Counted from the first letter of the stretch, positions 25,992 to 35,585 are shown. The stretch is 64,000 bases of DNA from Granulosicoccus sp036478595 (GCA_036478595.1 JAZGEF010000052.1:124001-188000), one strand, 5' to 3'. Numbers and translations are program-made. Notes: generated by a model not told the origin, from the letters alone.

Positions 25992-26882
25992 GTGAGCATA
26001 CTAACGAGATTTTTTGGCGGCAAAGAATCAGTGTCAGAAAAAGGTTTGCTCGCTAATGAGCAGCTTGAAACATCGCTCAGCTTACAAGTTGTTTTCAGTG
26101 GTGGTTTGGATCTCAGTGCAGCGGAACTAGAAAAACAATTTAGGTCGCATCACCAGAGTTTAAAAAAAGCACGAATTGAAATCGACGACGAAGCTAATCG
26201 GCAAGGTACACCAATTGGTTTAATAGGATGGGGTGAGCATGTCGTCAAAATTGTCGGATTTGATCAGCCTATGCCAGCTGACGTGTTAGAAAGTTCCGTA
26301 CTACCTTCGCATTATGACGAAGCGCTTAAGAGTGAAGCGAGAGCGCACAAGAGCCATCTATTGTTGTATTACCAAGGTTACGATAATAACCCGGTTAATC
26401 AATATGCATCGATGGCATTGATCGGTGGGTTTTTATCCTGTGTTGGTGCAATCATTGTAGTGAACGAAAGTGCCTGTACTTCGCTGCCTGCGGGTGCTTT
26501 AAATGGCGATACAACGAAAGGTGATATCGTCTCTATACTTGAAAATTTCCCTCTGACGGCGTTGTATTGCGGGCTCGTAAAGTATGAAGTTGAAGATATC
26601 GATGGAGTGTGGCTTAGAACCTATGGCTGCCCATTGCTCGGATTACCGGATTTAGCATCTTTGGCAGATGACCATTCGGGCAGTGAGGAAGTGTTTGATA
26701 TATTCAATAATGTACTCAGCTATCTATTGGATTCCGGTGTACAGTTCGTGGCTGGAAACACCATGCAAGTCGGCGAAGATCTTTTTATGAAGCTTCGCTT
26801 AGCTAGCGCTGATGAATACTACCTAGAAAGTGAAGGCGAACTATTTGTTGCGGAGTTTATTTCAGCCTCTGAGATCAATTAG
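25992..26882 (+). CDS. DUF4261 domain protein
   Basis: 296 residues from GTG 25992, which has AAGGAAA 4-5 bases upstream. The C-terminal third contains VWLRTYGCPLLGLPDLASLA, the conserved core of DUF4261, a domain of unknown function. The protein has no signal peptide; one hydrophobic stretch (ALIGGFLSCVGAIIVVN) is probably buried and not a membrane helix. DUF4261 proteins often sit near type VI or toxin loci, but no such genes are here. The frame is intact. Downstream is a TauD-like dioxygenase 65 bases away on the same strand. Confidence 0.7.
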   Translation: MSILTRFFGGKESVSEKGLLANEQLETSLSLQVVFSGGLDLSAAELEKQFRSHHQSLKKARIEIDDEANRQGTPIGLIGWGEHVVKIVGFDQPMPADVLESSVLPSHYDEALKSEARAHKSHLLLYYQGYDNNPVNQYASMALIGGFLSCVGAIIVVNESACTSLPAGALNGDTTKGDIVSILENFPLTALYCGLVKYEVEDIDGVWLRTYGCPLLGLPDLASLADDHSGSEEVFDIFNNVLSYLLDSGVQFVAGNTMQVGEDLFMKLRLASADEYYLESEGELFVAEFISASEIN

Positions 26883-26947
26883 TAAACGCGTGCAATGTGT
26901 ATAGCGATAACAGGAACTACCAAACAGATCAATAGGGAAAATTTACC

Positions 26948-27763
26948 ATGTCGATCACAATTACTCCAACATCCGATGCTGGCGCATACATTAGTGGTAT
27001 TGATCTTAATGCCGCATCTGCGTCTGATGTTAAAAAAATCAAAGATGCACTGGGTAACCATGGCGTAGCATTTTTTCGTGATCAATCGATAACATCTGAA
27101 AGTCACATAGCCTTTGCCGCACGTTTTGGTGAAATCAATATCAATCGTTTTTTTACACCATTGGCGGATTACCCACAAATCGCACAAGTATTAAAAGAAC
27201 CGGAGCACGATAAAAATATCGGTGAAAAATGGCATACCGATCATAGTTACGATCAAATTCCGGCCTTGGGATCAATCCTGGTGGCGCGTGAGCTACCAGC
27301 ATCTGGAGGTGATACGCTGTTCGTCAATATGTTTGCAGCCTACGACGCGCTCTCTTCTGAGCAGAAAGACGCGCTCGAGGGTTTAAGCGCTACACACTCC
27401 AGCCGTCATGTATTTGGTAGCAAAGATAAAACTGGGCGCTTAAAAAATAGCAATGCAGCAACACAAGACTCCAGTCACCCAGTAGTGATTAAGCATCCGT
27501 TTAGTGGAAAACGAGCGCTTTACGTTAACCCGGAATTTACGGTGAAAATAAATGAACTACCTCACGCGAAAAGTGAATCACTATTGAATGAGATCTATAC
27601 GCATACACAGCGCTCTGAATTTATGCACCGTTTTGAATGGCTGCCGGGTTCTGTGGCTTTTTGGGATAATCGTGCAACGTGGCATAAGGCTTTAAATGAT
27701 TACCCGGGCCAACGCCGGCTCATGCACCGTATAACAGTGCAGGGTGTGGCGCTGCACGGTTAG
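26948..27763 (+). CDS. TauD/TfdA-family Fe(II)/2-oxoglutarate dioxygenase
   Basis: 271 residues. The iron-binding HxD is in WHTDHSY (His96, Asp98), and the distal His246 (ATWHKA) is followed by Arg257 or Arg261 (RRLMHR), which binds 2-oxoglutarate. The family hydroxylates taurine, alkylsulfonates, herbicides, quaternary amines and free amino acids; no feature here specifies the substrate. ATG 26948 follows AGGGAAA. The next gene, a ureohydrolase, begins 58 bases after the stop on the same strand, so the two may be co-transcribed. If so, a hydroxylated guanidino substrate is an inference worth testing. Confidence 0.88.
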   Translation: MSITITPTSDAGAYISGIDLNAASASDVKKIKDALGNHGVAFFRDQSITSESHIAFAARFGEININRFFTPLADYPQIAQVLKEPEHDKNIGEKWHTDHSYDQIPALGSILVARELPASGGDTLFVNMFAAYDALSSEQKDALEGLSATHSSRHVFGSKDKTGRLKNSNAATQDSSHPVVIKHPFSGKRALYVNPEFTVKINELPHAKSESLLNEIYTHTQRSEFMHRFEWLPGSVAFWDNRATWHKALNDYPGQRRLMHRITVQGVALHG

Positions 27764-27821
27764 CCACGTACGAGATTTTCCGTTAGGATTAGGTTAACTT
27801 ATTCACGGCAAATTAAACACC

Positions 27822-28766
27822 ATGACACACGGTTATGAATCTGGCAGGCTCAATCTGCCCTTTGTTGGTATCTGCACATTCGGAAAGTTTGCGTATGTTG
27901 AAGATTGGGATGCAATTGATGCGCAAGTAGCCGTGTTGGGCGCTCCTTACGATTTTGGTTGCCAGTATCGATCGGGCTCGCGCTTTGGGCCTCGTTCAAT
28001 TCGTGAAGCATCCACTTTATTTTCGTTTGGGCATTCGGGTGCTTATGATCCTGAAGATGACATCACCTATTTAACAGACGCCACCATTGTTGATATCGGT
28101 GATGCCGACATCATTCACACCGATACGACACAGAGCCATAAAAATATTGAGTTTGGTGTGCGTAAAATTTTGGCCGCAGGTGCAATACCCGTTGTGTTGG
28201 GAGGTGATCATTCAATTAACATTCCATGCATTAACGCGTTTGAAGATCAAGAGCCTATTCATCTTGTACAAATTGATGCACACCTTGATTTCGTGGACGA
28301 ACGGCACGGGGTGAAATACGGTCACGGTAATCCGATGCGCCGAGCGGCAGAAAAAACCTACGTTTCGGGGTTAAGCCAAATTGGTATTCGCAATGTATCG
28401 TCAACTGCAAAAGATGGTTATGACGCAGCGCGTGAGATGGGATCAGATATCCTATCGGTCAGGCAGTTTCGTAAGTTGGGCGTTGATGCCGTGTTGGAAC
28501 GCATTCCAGCAGGAAAGCGTTATTACGTTACCATCGATATAGATGGATTTGATCCCTCCATTGCACCCGGTACGGGCACGCCAAGTCATGGAGGTTTTCT
28601 CTATTACGAAGGGCTTGAGTTGTTAGACGGCTTGGCTAAGCGTGGCCAGGTTGTTGGGGTTGATCTGGTTGAGGTTGCCCCTGACTATGATCATGCAGGC
28701 AGTACATCAACTTTGGCTGCTCAGCTTTTATTGAATTTTATTGGCAGAATTTTGCATCATGCTTGA
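27822..28766 (+). CDS. Agmatinase/guanidinobutyrase-type ureohydrolase
   Basis: 314 residues of the arginase/agmatinase family. The binuclear metal ligands are all visible: GGDHS (127-131), DAHLD (152-156) and DIDGFDPS (about 240-247). The enzyme removes urea from a guanidino compound: agmatine, guanidinobutyrate, guanidinopropionate, arginine or guanidine itself. The N-terminal 30 residues and the HHA C-terminus do not settle the substrate. Linked to the TauD-like gene upstream, and converges with the protease gene (10-base overlap at 28757-28766). The DDAH-like and amidinotransferase genes 8-10 kb upstream act on the same chemical group. Confidence 0.88.
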   Translation: MTHGYESGRLNLPFVGICTFGKFAYVEDWDAIDAQVAVLGAPYDFGCQYRSGSRFGPRSIREASTLFSFGHSGAYDPEDDITYLTDATIVDIGDADIIHTDTTQSHKNIEFGVRKILAAGAIPVVLGGDHSINIPCINAFEDQEPIHLVQIDAHLDFVDERHGVKYGHGNPMRRAAEKTYVSGLSQIGIRNVSSTAKDGYDAAREMGSDILSVRQFRKLGVDAVLERIPAGKRYYVTIDIDGFDPSIAPGTGTPSHGGFLYYEGLELLDGLAKRGQVVGVDLVEVAPDYDHAGSTSTLAAQLLLNFIGRILHHA

Positions 28767-29749
28767 GCCTGGTTTTGTTTCGTGTGTTTATAGGGTTCAA
28801 GAATTTGTGCAATAGCACGAATATCCAAGGCTTCTGAATTTGATGTTTTTATCCCAACGATAGCGCCCTCTCGTGTCACTAATGGAGTGCCAGAAAGGGT
28901 GTTGTCGTCAGCTAGGCTAGTAAAGCTAATTTGCGATTGCTCATGCTGTGTAATTTGCACTTGATGAAAACCGTTTTCTGCACTCCCTTGCGCCAGTTTT
29001 GAGGGTAGATAGTTCACGAGAAAAGCGTCCGTACCGATAAGTTCGCTATCGTGATCATCTTGTATCGAAGAAGCAAGATCCAGCGTCAGGACATTGAGGG
29101 ATGCAGGTGCGCTGCCGTTGTGCTCGGTTAATCGAACGATAGCGTAATCAAGCCCCGACGGGCGATGATAGATGAGTTCCTCTACCTGAAGCCAGCTATC
29201 GTTCTTGCCGTCGGTGTTGCGACGGCAAACATTGAACAGTAGAGCAATGGTGTTTGGTGACGACACTTCGCCGTAGTGATTGGGCCGTTGCCAGCCGCCG
29301 CCTCTGTCAAAGCAGTGCCCTGCGGTTAGAAAGTACTCGTCTGATAAAAATACGCCATTGGACCAAGCTACGCCACTAATATTGCCAGCACTGTCACCGA
29401 GCTTGTTGTAATGGTTGGCCAAGTCACTCCCCCAACATAATTGACCAATAGAGGCTTGGACCGAATTGAGCGCTGAGAGGCTGGGCAAATTTGCGTTTTT
29501 TGTGTGCAGAACTTTTGGTCTAGGCTGCCATGTTGACACTGCATCCATTCGCGCTTCCAACAGCTCCTTTCTGTATTGGAGATCGTGGTGCTCCTGCCGA
29601 AGACGATCGTGTAGTTTTGTTTTCGTGTTCTCAGAAGAGGCATCCAAATATTGGCGATCGCGCTGTGCCTGCGCAGGGTAGGGTAATGCTGGACGCTTGG
29701 TCACGGTGCGAGCCTGCTGGCGATTGTTCGGAAGTGGTTTATTAGCCAA
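28757..29749 (-). CDS. Trypsin-fold serine protease with coiled N-terminus
   Basis: 330 residues. His in LTAGHCFDR, Asp in SGLDYAIVRL and Ser in TLSGTPLV form the chymotrypsin-type triad in order. The usual G-x-S-G before the nucleophile is D-N-T-L-S-G here, so the oxyanion-hole Gly is replaced. No signal peptide is visible: the first 90 residues are charged and helical (QQARTV to RMDAVST), Gln and Arg rich. The protein is therefore cytoplasmic, a non-classical export substrate, or a degraded protease. Start ATG 29747-29749; convergent overlap with the ureohydrolase gene. Confidence 0.7.
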   Translation of the reverse strand: MANKPLPNNRQQARTVTKRPALPYPAQAQRDRQYLDASSENTKTKLHDRLRQEHHDLQYRKELLEARMDAVSTWQPRPKVLHTKNANLPSLSALNSVQASIGQLCWGSDLANHYNKLGDSAGNISGVAWSNGVFLSDEYFLTAGHCFDRGGGWQRPNHYGEVSSPNTIALLFNVCRRNTDGKNDSWLQVEELIYHRPSGLDYAIVRLTEHNGSAPASLNVLTLDLASSIQDDHDSELIGTDAFLVNYLPSKLAQGSAENGFHQVQITQHEQSQISFTSLADDNTLSGTPLVTREGAIVGIKTSNSEALDIRAIAQILEPYKHTKQNQAQA

Positions 29750-29998
29750 TTTGCTGGTATGTGCATGCTTTCAGGCTAACGGGTTTGTGAGCCTGGAGCC
29801 GTGAGAATTGTCACCACTGAGCCGATGCACAATTGGCGATAACGCGAAAGAATTTTGGTTGTGGCGGTGTATTAAGGTGTAACAGGGGTTGTAAATAAAT
29901 AGACAATATGGTAGTTGCTATGATTGCGTCTTGCATCTTCTGAAACTATGATATCGTTAGGCTTATATGGGTTTGTTGTAAACAATTGGAGCAGTAGA

Positions 29999-30700
29999 GT
30001 GCAGAGGGTCACAGCGACTACTTTGGCGACCTTCGATATATTCCGAGGACTCTCCATTCAGGATCGGAACTATATTGCTGCATCGATGATGCTGCGTGAA
30101 TATAAGCACAACGAATTGCTTATATCCGCGTCCGACGATCGTTCAGAAGTTTTTTTCCTATTAAGCGGCACGGTGCGTGCTCACGCGAATTCTAAAGCGG
30201 GTAAGCAGGTGCAGTACGAAGACTTAAGCTCGGGGATGATGTTTGGCGAATTATCAGCAATTGATGATAAGCCGCGTGGGAACGATTGTATCGCGGTGGA
30301 GAATGCTACGGTCGCGGTGATGACGTCAGAAGTATTTTACCAAGTCATGCAAGAATACCCAACTGTGATGAAAGCGGTGCTACAACGTTTGGCCAAACTC
30401 GCGCGCAAGCATATTCAGCGAGTTTACGAATTCAGTACTGAAAGTGTGGGCACACGAGTTCAGTTGGAAATAATTCGAATGATAGAAGACGGCAGCGGAT
30501 TTAAAAAAGGCGCGTCTATTCAATTTGATAAAGTACCCACCCACGCAGACATCGCCTCACGAATTAGTACTCACAGAGAAGCCGTAACGCGAGAGTTAAA
30601 GCGTTTGGAAAGAATTGGTTTGATAGACTGGAAGCCAGGACGATACGCTGTGCACGACATTACCGAATTTAAGTCGTTTTCCTTAAGCCATCCGGCCTGA
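29999..30700 (+). CDS. Crp/Fnr-family transcription regulator
   Basis: 233 residues from GTG 29999, with GGAG (29987-29990) 8 bases upstream. Other in-frame starts (ATG 29948, TTG/GTG 29924) lack a ribosome binding site. A cyclic-nucleotide-binding domain spans about residues 12-130 (FDIFRGLSIQDRNYIAASMM; EVFFLLSGTVRAHA; GMMFGELSAIDDKPR). The FGELS is the phosphate-binding cassette, with the Arg of PRG likely binding cyclic phosphate. A winged helix HTH_CRP follows (THADIASRISTHREAVTREL). There are no Fnr-type Cys. Directly upstream of a predicted cyclase fusion, so it may sense the nucleotide that protein makes. Confidence 0.85.
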   Translation: MQRVTATTLATFDIFRGLSIQDRNYIAASMMLREYKHNELLISASDDRSEVFFLLSGTVRAHANSKAGKQVQYEDLSSGMMFGELSAIDDKPRGNDCIAVENATVAVMTSEVFYQVMQEYPTVMKAVLQRLAKLARKHIQRVYEFSTESVGTRVQLEIIRMIEDGSGFKKGASIQFDKVPTHADIASRISTHREAVTRELKRLERIGLIDWKPGRYAVHDITEFKSFSLSHPA

Positions 30701-30758
30701 ACCATTGCATTAAGTCAGTAATTTGAGTTAACTAAATCTATAGGACTGGGGGATATTT

Positions 30759-30788
30759 GTGAGTAGCTCAATTTACATGATGTCTTGA
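30759..30788 (+). other. Nine-codon leader ORF coupled to the cyclase fusion gene
   Basis: GTG 30759, preceded by GGGGGA (30748-30753), encodes MSSSIYMMS and stops at TGA 30786-30788. The stop overlaps the downstream ATG (TGATG), the typical layout of translational coupling. The downstream gene lacks its own ribosome binding site, so the leader probably drives its translation. An alternative is a one-base lesion near the start that split the true N-terminus. Confidence 0.45.
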
Positions 30789-33700
30789 TGATTATTGAAG
30801 CTGCTGGCGAACGAAAAATCGTCTCTGTCTTGTTTTGTGATATAGCTGGTTCTTACACCTTTCTGTACGAGAACGATCCCGAACAGGGCAAGTTAATAAT
30901 CGATGACGCGATCGCTACTATGACATCTGTTATAGAGCGCTTTGGTGGCGTCGTTAATCAGGTGCAAGGCGATGGTGTGATGTCCCTCTACGGAGCACCG
31001 CAAGCCATAGAGGACCATGCACTTAGAGCCTGCGATGCAGCAACAGAATTAGTTAAAACGTTTAAAGACAAAAACACGCAGGGATTGTGGCCAAACGGTG
31101 CATCGATTGAGATTCGAGTCGGTATCAGTACTGGTGAAGCTGTTGTCGGCGTACAACAGATCAAGTTCCCCTCCGCTAGTAGAAACTATGAGTATTACGC
31201 AACTGGCGCAGTGTCTCACCTAGCGGGGCGTTTACAAAAATTAGCTGATGCATTTGAAATAGTCATCTCTAGTAGCACGGCCGAATTGTTAGGCAGCAAT
31301 GCAACAACGGAAGAGGTGCGAGATAGATCAGTGCATGAGCTAATTAAGGCGCATGCAAAGCCGCATCTGCTGACTAGTCTTGACCCGCTGGATTTATTTG
31401 ATTTATCGCCAAGCAAGTTACCGTTTGTTGGTAGAGAAGCTGAACTCGACTTTTTAACTGACGCCGTAGCTCATGGCTTGCAAAAACGCGAGCCTGCGCG
31501 AATATTAATTTCCGGTGATGCTGGTATTGGTAAATCTCGATTGATCCAGGAGTTTCTCGGAATAGATCGGCAAGAGCCGTGGATACCTATCGCCGCGGCC
31601 GCGCTGGAGATCGAATCGAACTCCCCGTATGCTTTACTGCGTAGGATCCTGCTTAGCTGGCTTGAAGGTGCTGGCGCTACAACGTTGGCCAAACAATCTG
31701 AACACATAGCCTTAATCTGCGAAGAGATCGCTGCTGAAAACTGGATATTGCCTTTGGCGTTATCGGATGTATTGGGTTTTGCGTTGACAGATTCTAGATG
31801 GGAAAATTTTGAACCCGATATTAAGCGTAACCAGATATTCAAATCAGTGTTGCGGTTGCTTGTGTATTGGGGTGATACCAGCCAGACAGTGTGTGTGATC
31901 GACGATTTGCATTGGGCTGATCATGTGTCAATGAAGCTGCTAAAGTCGGCAATAACAGAGATCAAAGCTGGCTCAATCGCATTTTTATTTACAAGCCGCA
32001 GCAAAAATACGTTTGCTAATGAAGCTGGAGTTCAGCGGATACCGTTGGGTAGTTTAAGTGCAACAGCAGCCCGAGCACTGTTGATCTCAATGCCAGTCGA
32101 TGAACCCATACCGGAAAATGAAGTCGATGGATTGTTGGAACGTTGTGCTGGCGTGCCTTTGTTTATCGAACATATCGCTTATTCGGTTGTTCCACGTTGG
32201 GACATGTCGAGTAGTGCTAACTACTCGGAAGGTTTTCACTTCAGTTCTCAGGTACGTACATTGATACAAGCGCGTATCGATAAATTGCCTGCTGACGCTA
32301 AAAAAGTTTTGAGCGTGGCCAGTGTGGCAGGCACACACTTTAGCTTGCGCTCAATTGTAGCAATCACTGAGTCAGACGGGCCGCTTACGCAAGCGTTGAT
32401 TGAATTGATAATTGGTAGTGGTTTATTAGAACCTACTCGAAACTTCGAGGAGTACACGTTTACTCATGCTTTGTTTCAAGAAGTTGCTTATCTTGGAATA
32501 CTAAAGAGCCGATTGATCGAATATCATTGCAAATATTTAGAATATTTTAGACAGACGCAAAAGTTACTGCCAGACGAGCGATTTACAGAGCAGATAGAGC
32601 GACACGCGTTTAAAGGACGAAAGTGGCTGGACGTTATTGATTACGCAACACTGGCCGCACAGGATGCGTTGGATTCTGGAGCCTATCGCGAAGCGATGCA
32701 TTATTTAGAAGACGCGATACATGCCTTGCCAAAGGTCAATGGATACGGAAACGAGGATAAACAACATTACATGCGTCAGCATGCGCTTTGTTTGCTTGAT
32801 TTGAGTCGCGCGGCGATTCCTGTTGGAGAGGTATCGCGCTCATATGATGCCTTGGAAGACTGCCAATCAATTTGTGAAAACCTAAATGATGATCATATTT
32901 TGTGTGAATCATTAGCGTATCGAACAGCATTGTATGCCTTTCAAGGAGATTCAATTTCCGCTATTGAGTGTGGTCAGCGCGCGGTTAAGGCTGCGGAAAA
33001 AATGGCGTCAGAAAGATTGATATACGGTTGTAAGGTTTATCTGGCGGAAGCGGTGTTTTTCTCTGGTGACTTTACTGCCACGATCGAATTGTTACAACCA
33101 CTAGTTGATCAAGGCGCTATCGATAGATTTCCGCTTGACCGTATTGGTAATGCCGCGCCAGTGAGCATTGATTGTTACGGTATTCTAGGTATGGCCTATG
33201 CCCAATTGGGCATATTTGATACTGCGGAATCTTATGGCCGATTGGCTAAAGAGGTGGCAGACGAAACAGGCAAGAGTTTCGATCGAGGGTTGGCGTATTT
33301 TTATTTGACTTATATTTTGGTTCATCGATTGAAACTGGAAGAAGCGAGTATCCATTTGCGTAAACTCCAAGAAATCGTTAATGCAGGTGGCTTACAGTTT
33401 TTACGTCCCTGGGTTATTGGGCTTCTAGGGTTTACCTATGCTTTGCAAGGTCGGTTGTCTGATGCCGGTGAGTTGTTAGGGCAATCGCTCTCTGATGCTC
33501 AATCCATGTCGTTGCGAATATTTGAATGTTATGCCTCTCTCTCTCTGGTTTTTGTGTTAACTCGGTCAGGCGAATTTAAGGATGCGCAAGGATTACTTAT
33601 GCGTGTGGAAAAGTTAGCAAACGAGGCACATTTCAATAGTATTTCCATGTGTGTTACTCGCTCTAAAGGGTCGTTAGCGATGGCCATGGGCCAATTAGAT

Positions 33701-33949
33701 GATGCGCAAATGTACTTAAAGACGGCGCTGGACCATGCACAATCGCTTGGTATGTTGCCTGATGTCGCGCACTGCCATAACTTGCTGGCGTTTACCTACA
33801 AAAGTATTGCGGCAGCCAAGCAAATAAATGCAGCGGCGGGCGCGGAGTTAGCGAACGAGCGATCGGTCAAACATCAAGATTTAGCAAACAGCATGTATGC
33901 GCAGATGAAGATGGAGTTGATCGATTCGTACGAGTGGTGTGTACGGTAG
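30788..33949 (+). CDS. Class III nucleotide cyclase-AAA ATPase-TPR signalling protein
   Basis: 1053 residues. Residues about 9-190 form a class III cyclase domain: metal Asp in LFCDIAGS and QGDGVMSLYG, then YYATGAVSHLAGRL, where the canonical Asn before the catalytic Arg is His, as in many ATPase-linked cyclases I recall. Next comes a STAND/AAA-like ATPase module with Walker A GDAGIGKS (about residue 240) and Walker B VCVIDDLHWAD. The last 450 residues are TPR-like helices, a sensor or protein-binding scaffold. It likely makes cAMP or cGMP under control of an unknown ligand. The Crp-family gene ends 87 bases upstream. A nine-codon leader ORF overlaps the start. No membrane segment. Confidence 0.85.
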   Translation: MIIEAAGERKIVSVLFCDIAGSYTFLYENDPEQGKLIIDDAIATMTSVIERFGGVVNQVQGDGVMSLYGAPQAIEDHALRACDAATELVKTFKDKNTQGLWPNGASIEIRVGISTGEAVVGVQQIKFPSASRNYEYYATGAVSHLAGRLQKLADAFEIVISSSTAELLGSNATTEEVRDRSVHELIKAHAKPHLLTSLDPLDLFDLSPSKLPFVGREAELDFLTDAVAHGLQKREPARILISGDAGIGKSRLIQEFLGIDRQEPWIPIAAAALEIESNSPYALLRRILLSWLEGAGATTLAKQSEHIALICEEIAAENWILPLALSDVLGFALTDSRWENFEPDIKRNQIFKSVLRLLVYWGDTSQTVCVIDDLHWADHVSMKLLKSAITEIKAGSIAFLFTSRSKNTFANEAGVQRIPLGSLSATAARALLISMPVDEPIPENEVDGLLERCAGVPLFIEHIAYSVVPRWDMSSSANYSEGFHFSSQVRTLIQARIDKLPADAKKVLSVASVAGTHFSLRSIVAITESDGPLTQALIELIIGSGLLEPTRNFEEYTFTHALFQEVAYLGILKSRLIEYHCKYLEYFRQTQKLLPDERFTEQIERHAFKGRKWLDVIDYATLAAQDALDSGAYREAMHYLEDAIHALPKVNGYGNEDKQHYMRQHALCLLDLSRAAIPVGEVSRSYDALEDCQSICENLNDDHILCESLAYRTALYAFQGDSISAIECGQRAVKAAEKMASERLIYGCKVYLAEAVFFSGDFTATIELLQPLVDQGAIDRFPLDRIGNAAPVSIDCYGILGMAYAQLGIFDTAESYGRLAKEVADETGKSFDRGLAYFYLTYILVHRLKLEEASIHLRKLQEIVNAGGLQFLRPWVIGLLGFTYALQGRLSDAGELLGQSLSDAQSMSLRIFECYASLSLVFVLTRSGEFKDAQGLLMRVEKLANEAHFNSISMCVTRSKGSLAMAMGQLDDAQMYLKTALDHAQSLGMLPDVAHCHNLLAFTYKSIAAAKQINAAAGAELANERSVKHQDLANSMYAQMKMELIDSYEWCVR

Positions 33950-34009
33950 CTTTGCCCGATTAAAAGGGCCTTCCCTGCTTATGGGAATCCGTTGGGTATC
34001 GAGAACTTA

Positions 34010-34603
34010 CTAACGTTTAAGCAGGGTCCAGTTTGATTGCTCTGCAAAATAGCCATTGGCGTAGATGGTTTGCCTAACACCGATCCCATTGTCCGTAACC
34101 GTTAGTGCGATGTCTAGTTCGACAAATGAGCTAGTAGAACTGAATGTTCCGCCATTGAGTCTCCTAAAACGACGATTAACGAACCATTCGTTTTCAGTAT
34201 TGCCGGATGCCCAGGCGATTGATAGTGGGAGAGTAATCAGTTGCTTTTTACTATCTCGATTCTCGATATCATCAAGCCAGACACTCAGATCGATATCGCC
34301 ATGTTTTGTATAGTGGCTGCTACCATCCTTTAGTTTATAGGTTCGAGTCACTGGAACGACTTCGCCGTCGATGCTCTTGCAGATGACAGTGGTCGCCTGA
34401 CCTGATCGGAATTGAGCGGACTCTAGCTCCATAATTGTTTGTTGAAGCGGATGTTTTGCGGGTACTGGCCCGACTTCAAGGTTGCTATCTAAGTCGTAGT
34501 ACGCATCGCCCAGTATCAACTTAAGTGGCGACTCACTTTCGCATTCGATGGCCTGAGCGTTGAATGGCACAAGAAGTAAAAGCGCAAATATTCGATAAAA
34601 CAT
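34010..34603 (-). CDS. Exported protein of unknown function
   Basis: 197 residues from ATG 34601-34603, with GGAGGAT just upstream on the minus strand. Further in-frame codons upstream to 34654 lack a ribosome binding site. A signal peptide (YRIFALLLLVPFNAQA) ends in AQA before IECESES. The mature protein is about 180 residues, probably beta-rich, with two Cys (C near the N-terminus, and VICKS) that could form a disulfide in the periplasm. No family recognised. Lies between the cyclase fusion gene (convergent) and an ABC permease (divergent). Confidence 0.65.
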   Translation of the reverse strand: MFYRIFALLLLVPFNAQAIECESESPLKLILGDAYYDLDSNLEVGPVPAKHPLQQTIMELESAQFRSGQATTVICKSIDGEVVPVTRTYKLKDGSSHYTKHGDIDLSVWLDDIENRDSKKQLITLPLSIAWASGNTENEWFVNRRFRRLNGGTFSSTSSFVELDIALTVTDNGIGVRQTIYANGYFAEQSNWTLLKR

Positions 34604-34781
34604 GATTAATCCTCCAAGCTGTATGCTAGACGAACACTTCGTTACTGGCTGCAAGGGTTCTCACAGTTCTGCAGCCCGCCGCACTGTTTGATCGCGGATT
34701 GACCCGATACCTTGAACCAATAGCGCTTTTACTGGCAAAACCTCTATTATTGGAACATCTGAAAAACAACACGAGGTTGCT

Positions 34782-35585
34782 GTGGCTGTACTGACAATTG
34801 CACATCTGGAGCTGTTTAGGCTATTTGGCACGAAGCGAGGTTGGATCGCGACAATTGCGCTCTTGCTGATTTGGGCGATGATCATTTGCTATGTCATTTA
34901 TCCGGCTGCTGATTTGCTTAGTTCAAGCGAAACAGCCTCATTCGCGGGCTTGGTTTTAGAATGGCTCGGCTTAGATGAGGTAACTCGATGGCCTAGCGCT
35001 GAGATTTCGTTGTACTGGATGCTCAGCCTATATATGTTGCCGTATTTTTGCATTGTGATGGCAGCTGATCAGATTGCATCTGACAAGTTTAGAGGCACGC
35101 TTCGTTACATCACGCTGCGAACAAGCCGTACATCAATATTCTTTGGTCGTTTTTTAGGCCAGGCATTCATTCAGTTTCTATTAGTCGCCGTAACGCTTGC
35201 CACAGTGGTGGCGTTAGTCGCATGGCGTGCGCCGGATCAGCTTAATAGTGTGTTTGGCTCAGTGCCTGTTGTTCTGAGCAATCTGTTTATTGTGCTAATG
35301 CCGTATATTGCTTTGATGTCCCTTGTATCTGTGGTAGCAAAGTCTGCAATACAGGCCATTTTATTTGCAGTTATTGCCTGGATACTCGTGCTAATAATTG
35401 TTGGGGTGGTGCAGTCAAGCATTGGGCCGATTGAATTTTTGGATTGGCTGTTGCCTGGCTCGCAGGTGTCGATGTTACTTAAATTGTCAGGCTGGCAAAC
35501 AATGCAGCTTGCCGTCATTCCGGTGATGCAAACTGGCGTACTACTCGGCATGGGTTGGTTTGCAATGCAGAGGTGTGACCTGTGA
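34782..35585 (+). CDS. ABC-2 type transporter permease
   Basis: 267 residues with six hydrophobic helices. GTG 34782 follows GAGG by about 6 bases. The N-terminus ahead of the first helix (LTIAHLELFRLFGTKRGW) and the segment SDKFRGTLRYITLRTSRTSI are typical of ABC-2 permeases, with the latter the coupling helix region. The stop overlaps the next gene's start by 4 bases (35582-35585), so the ATPase subunit is translated with it. Substrate unknown; such pairs export drugs, lipids or polysaccharide. Confidence 0.85.
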   Translation: MAVLTIAHLELFRLFGTKRGWIATIALLLIWAMIICYVIYPAADLLSSSETASFAGLVLEWLGLDEVTRWPSAEISLYWMLSLYMLPYFCIVMAADQIASDKFRGTLRYITLRTSRTSIFFGRFLGQAFIQFLLVAVTLATVVALVAWRAPDQLNSVFGSVPVVLSNLFIVLMPYIALMSLVSVVAKSAIQAILFAVIAWILVLIIVGVVQSSIGPIEFLDWLLPGSQVSMLLKLSGWQTMQLAVIPVMQTGVLLGMGWFAMQRCDL

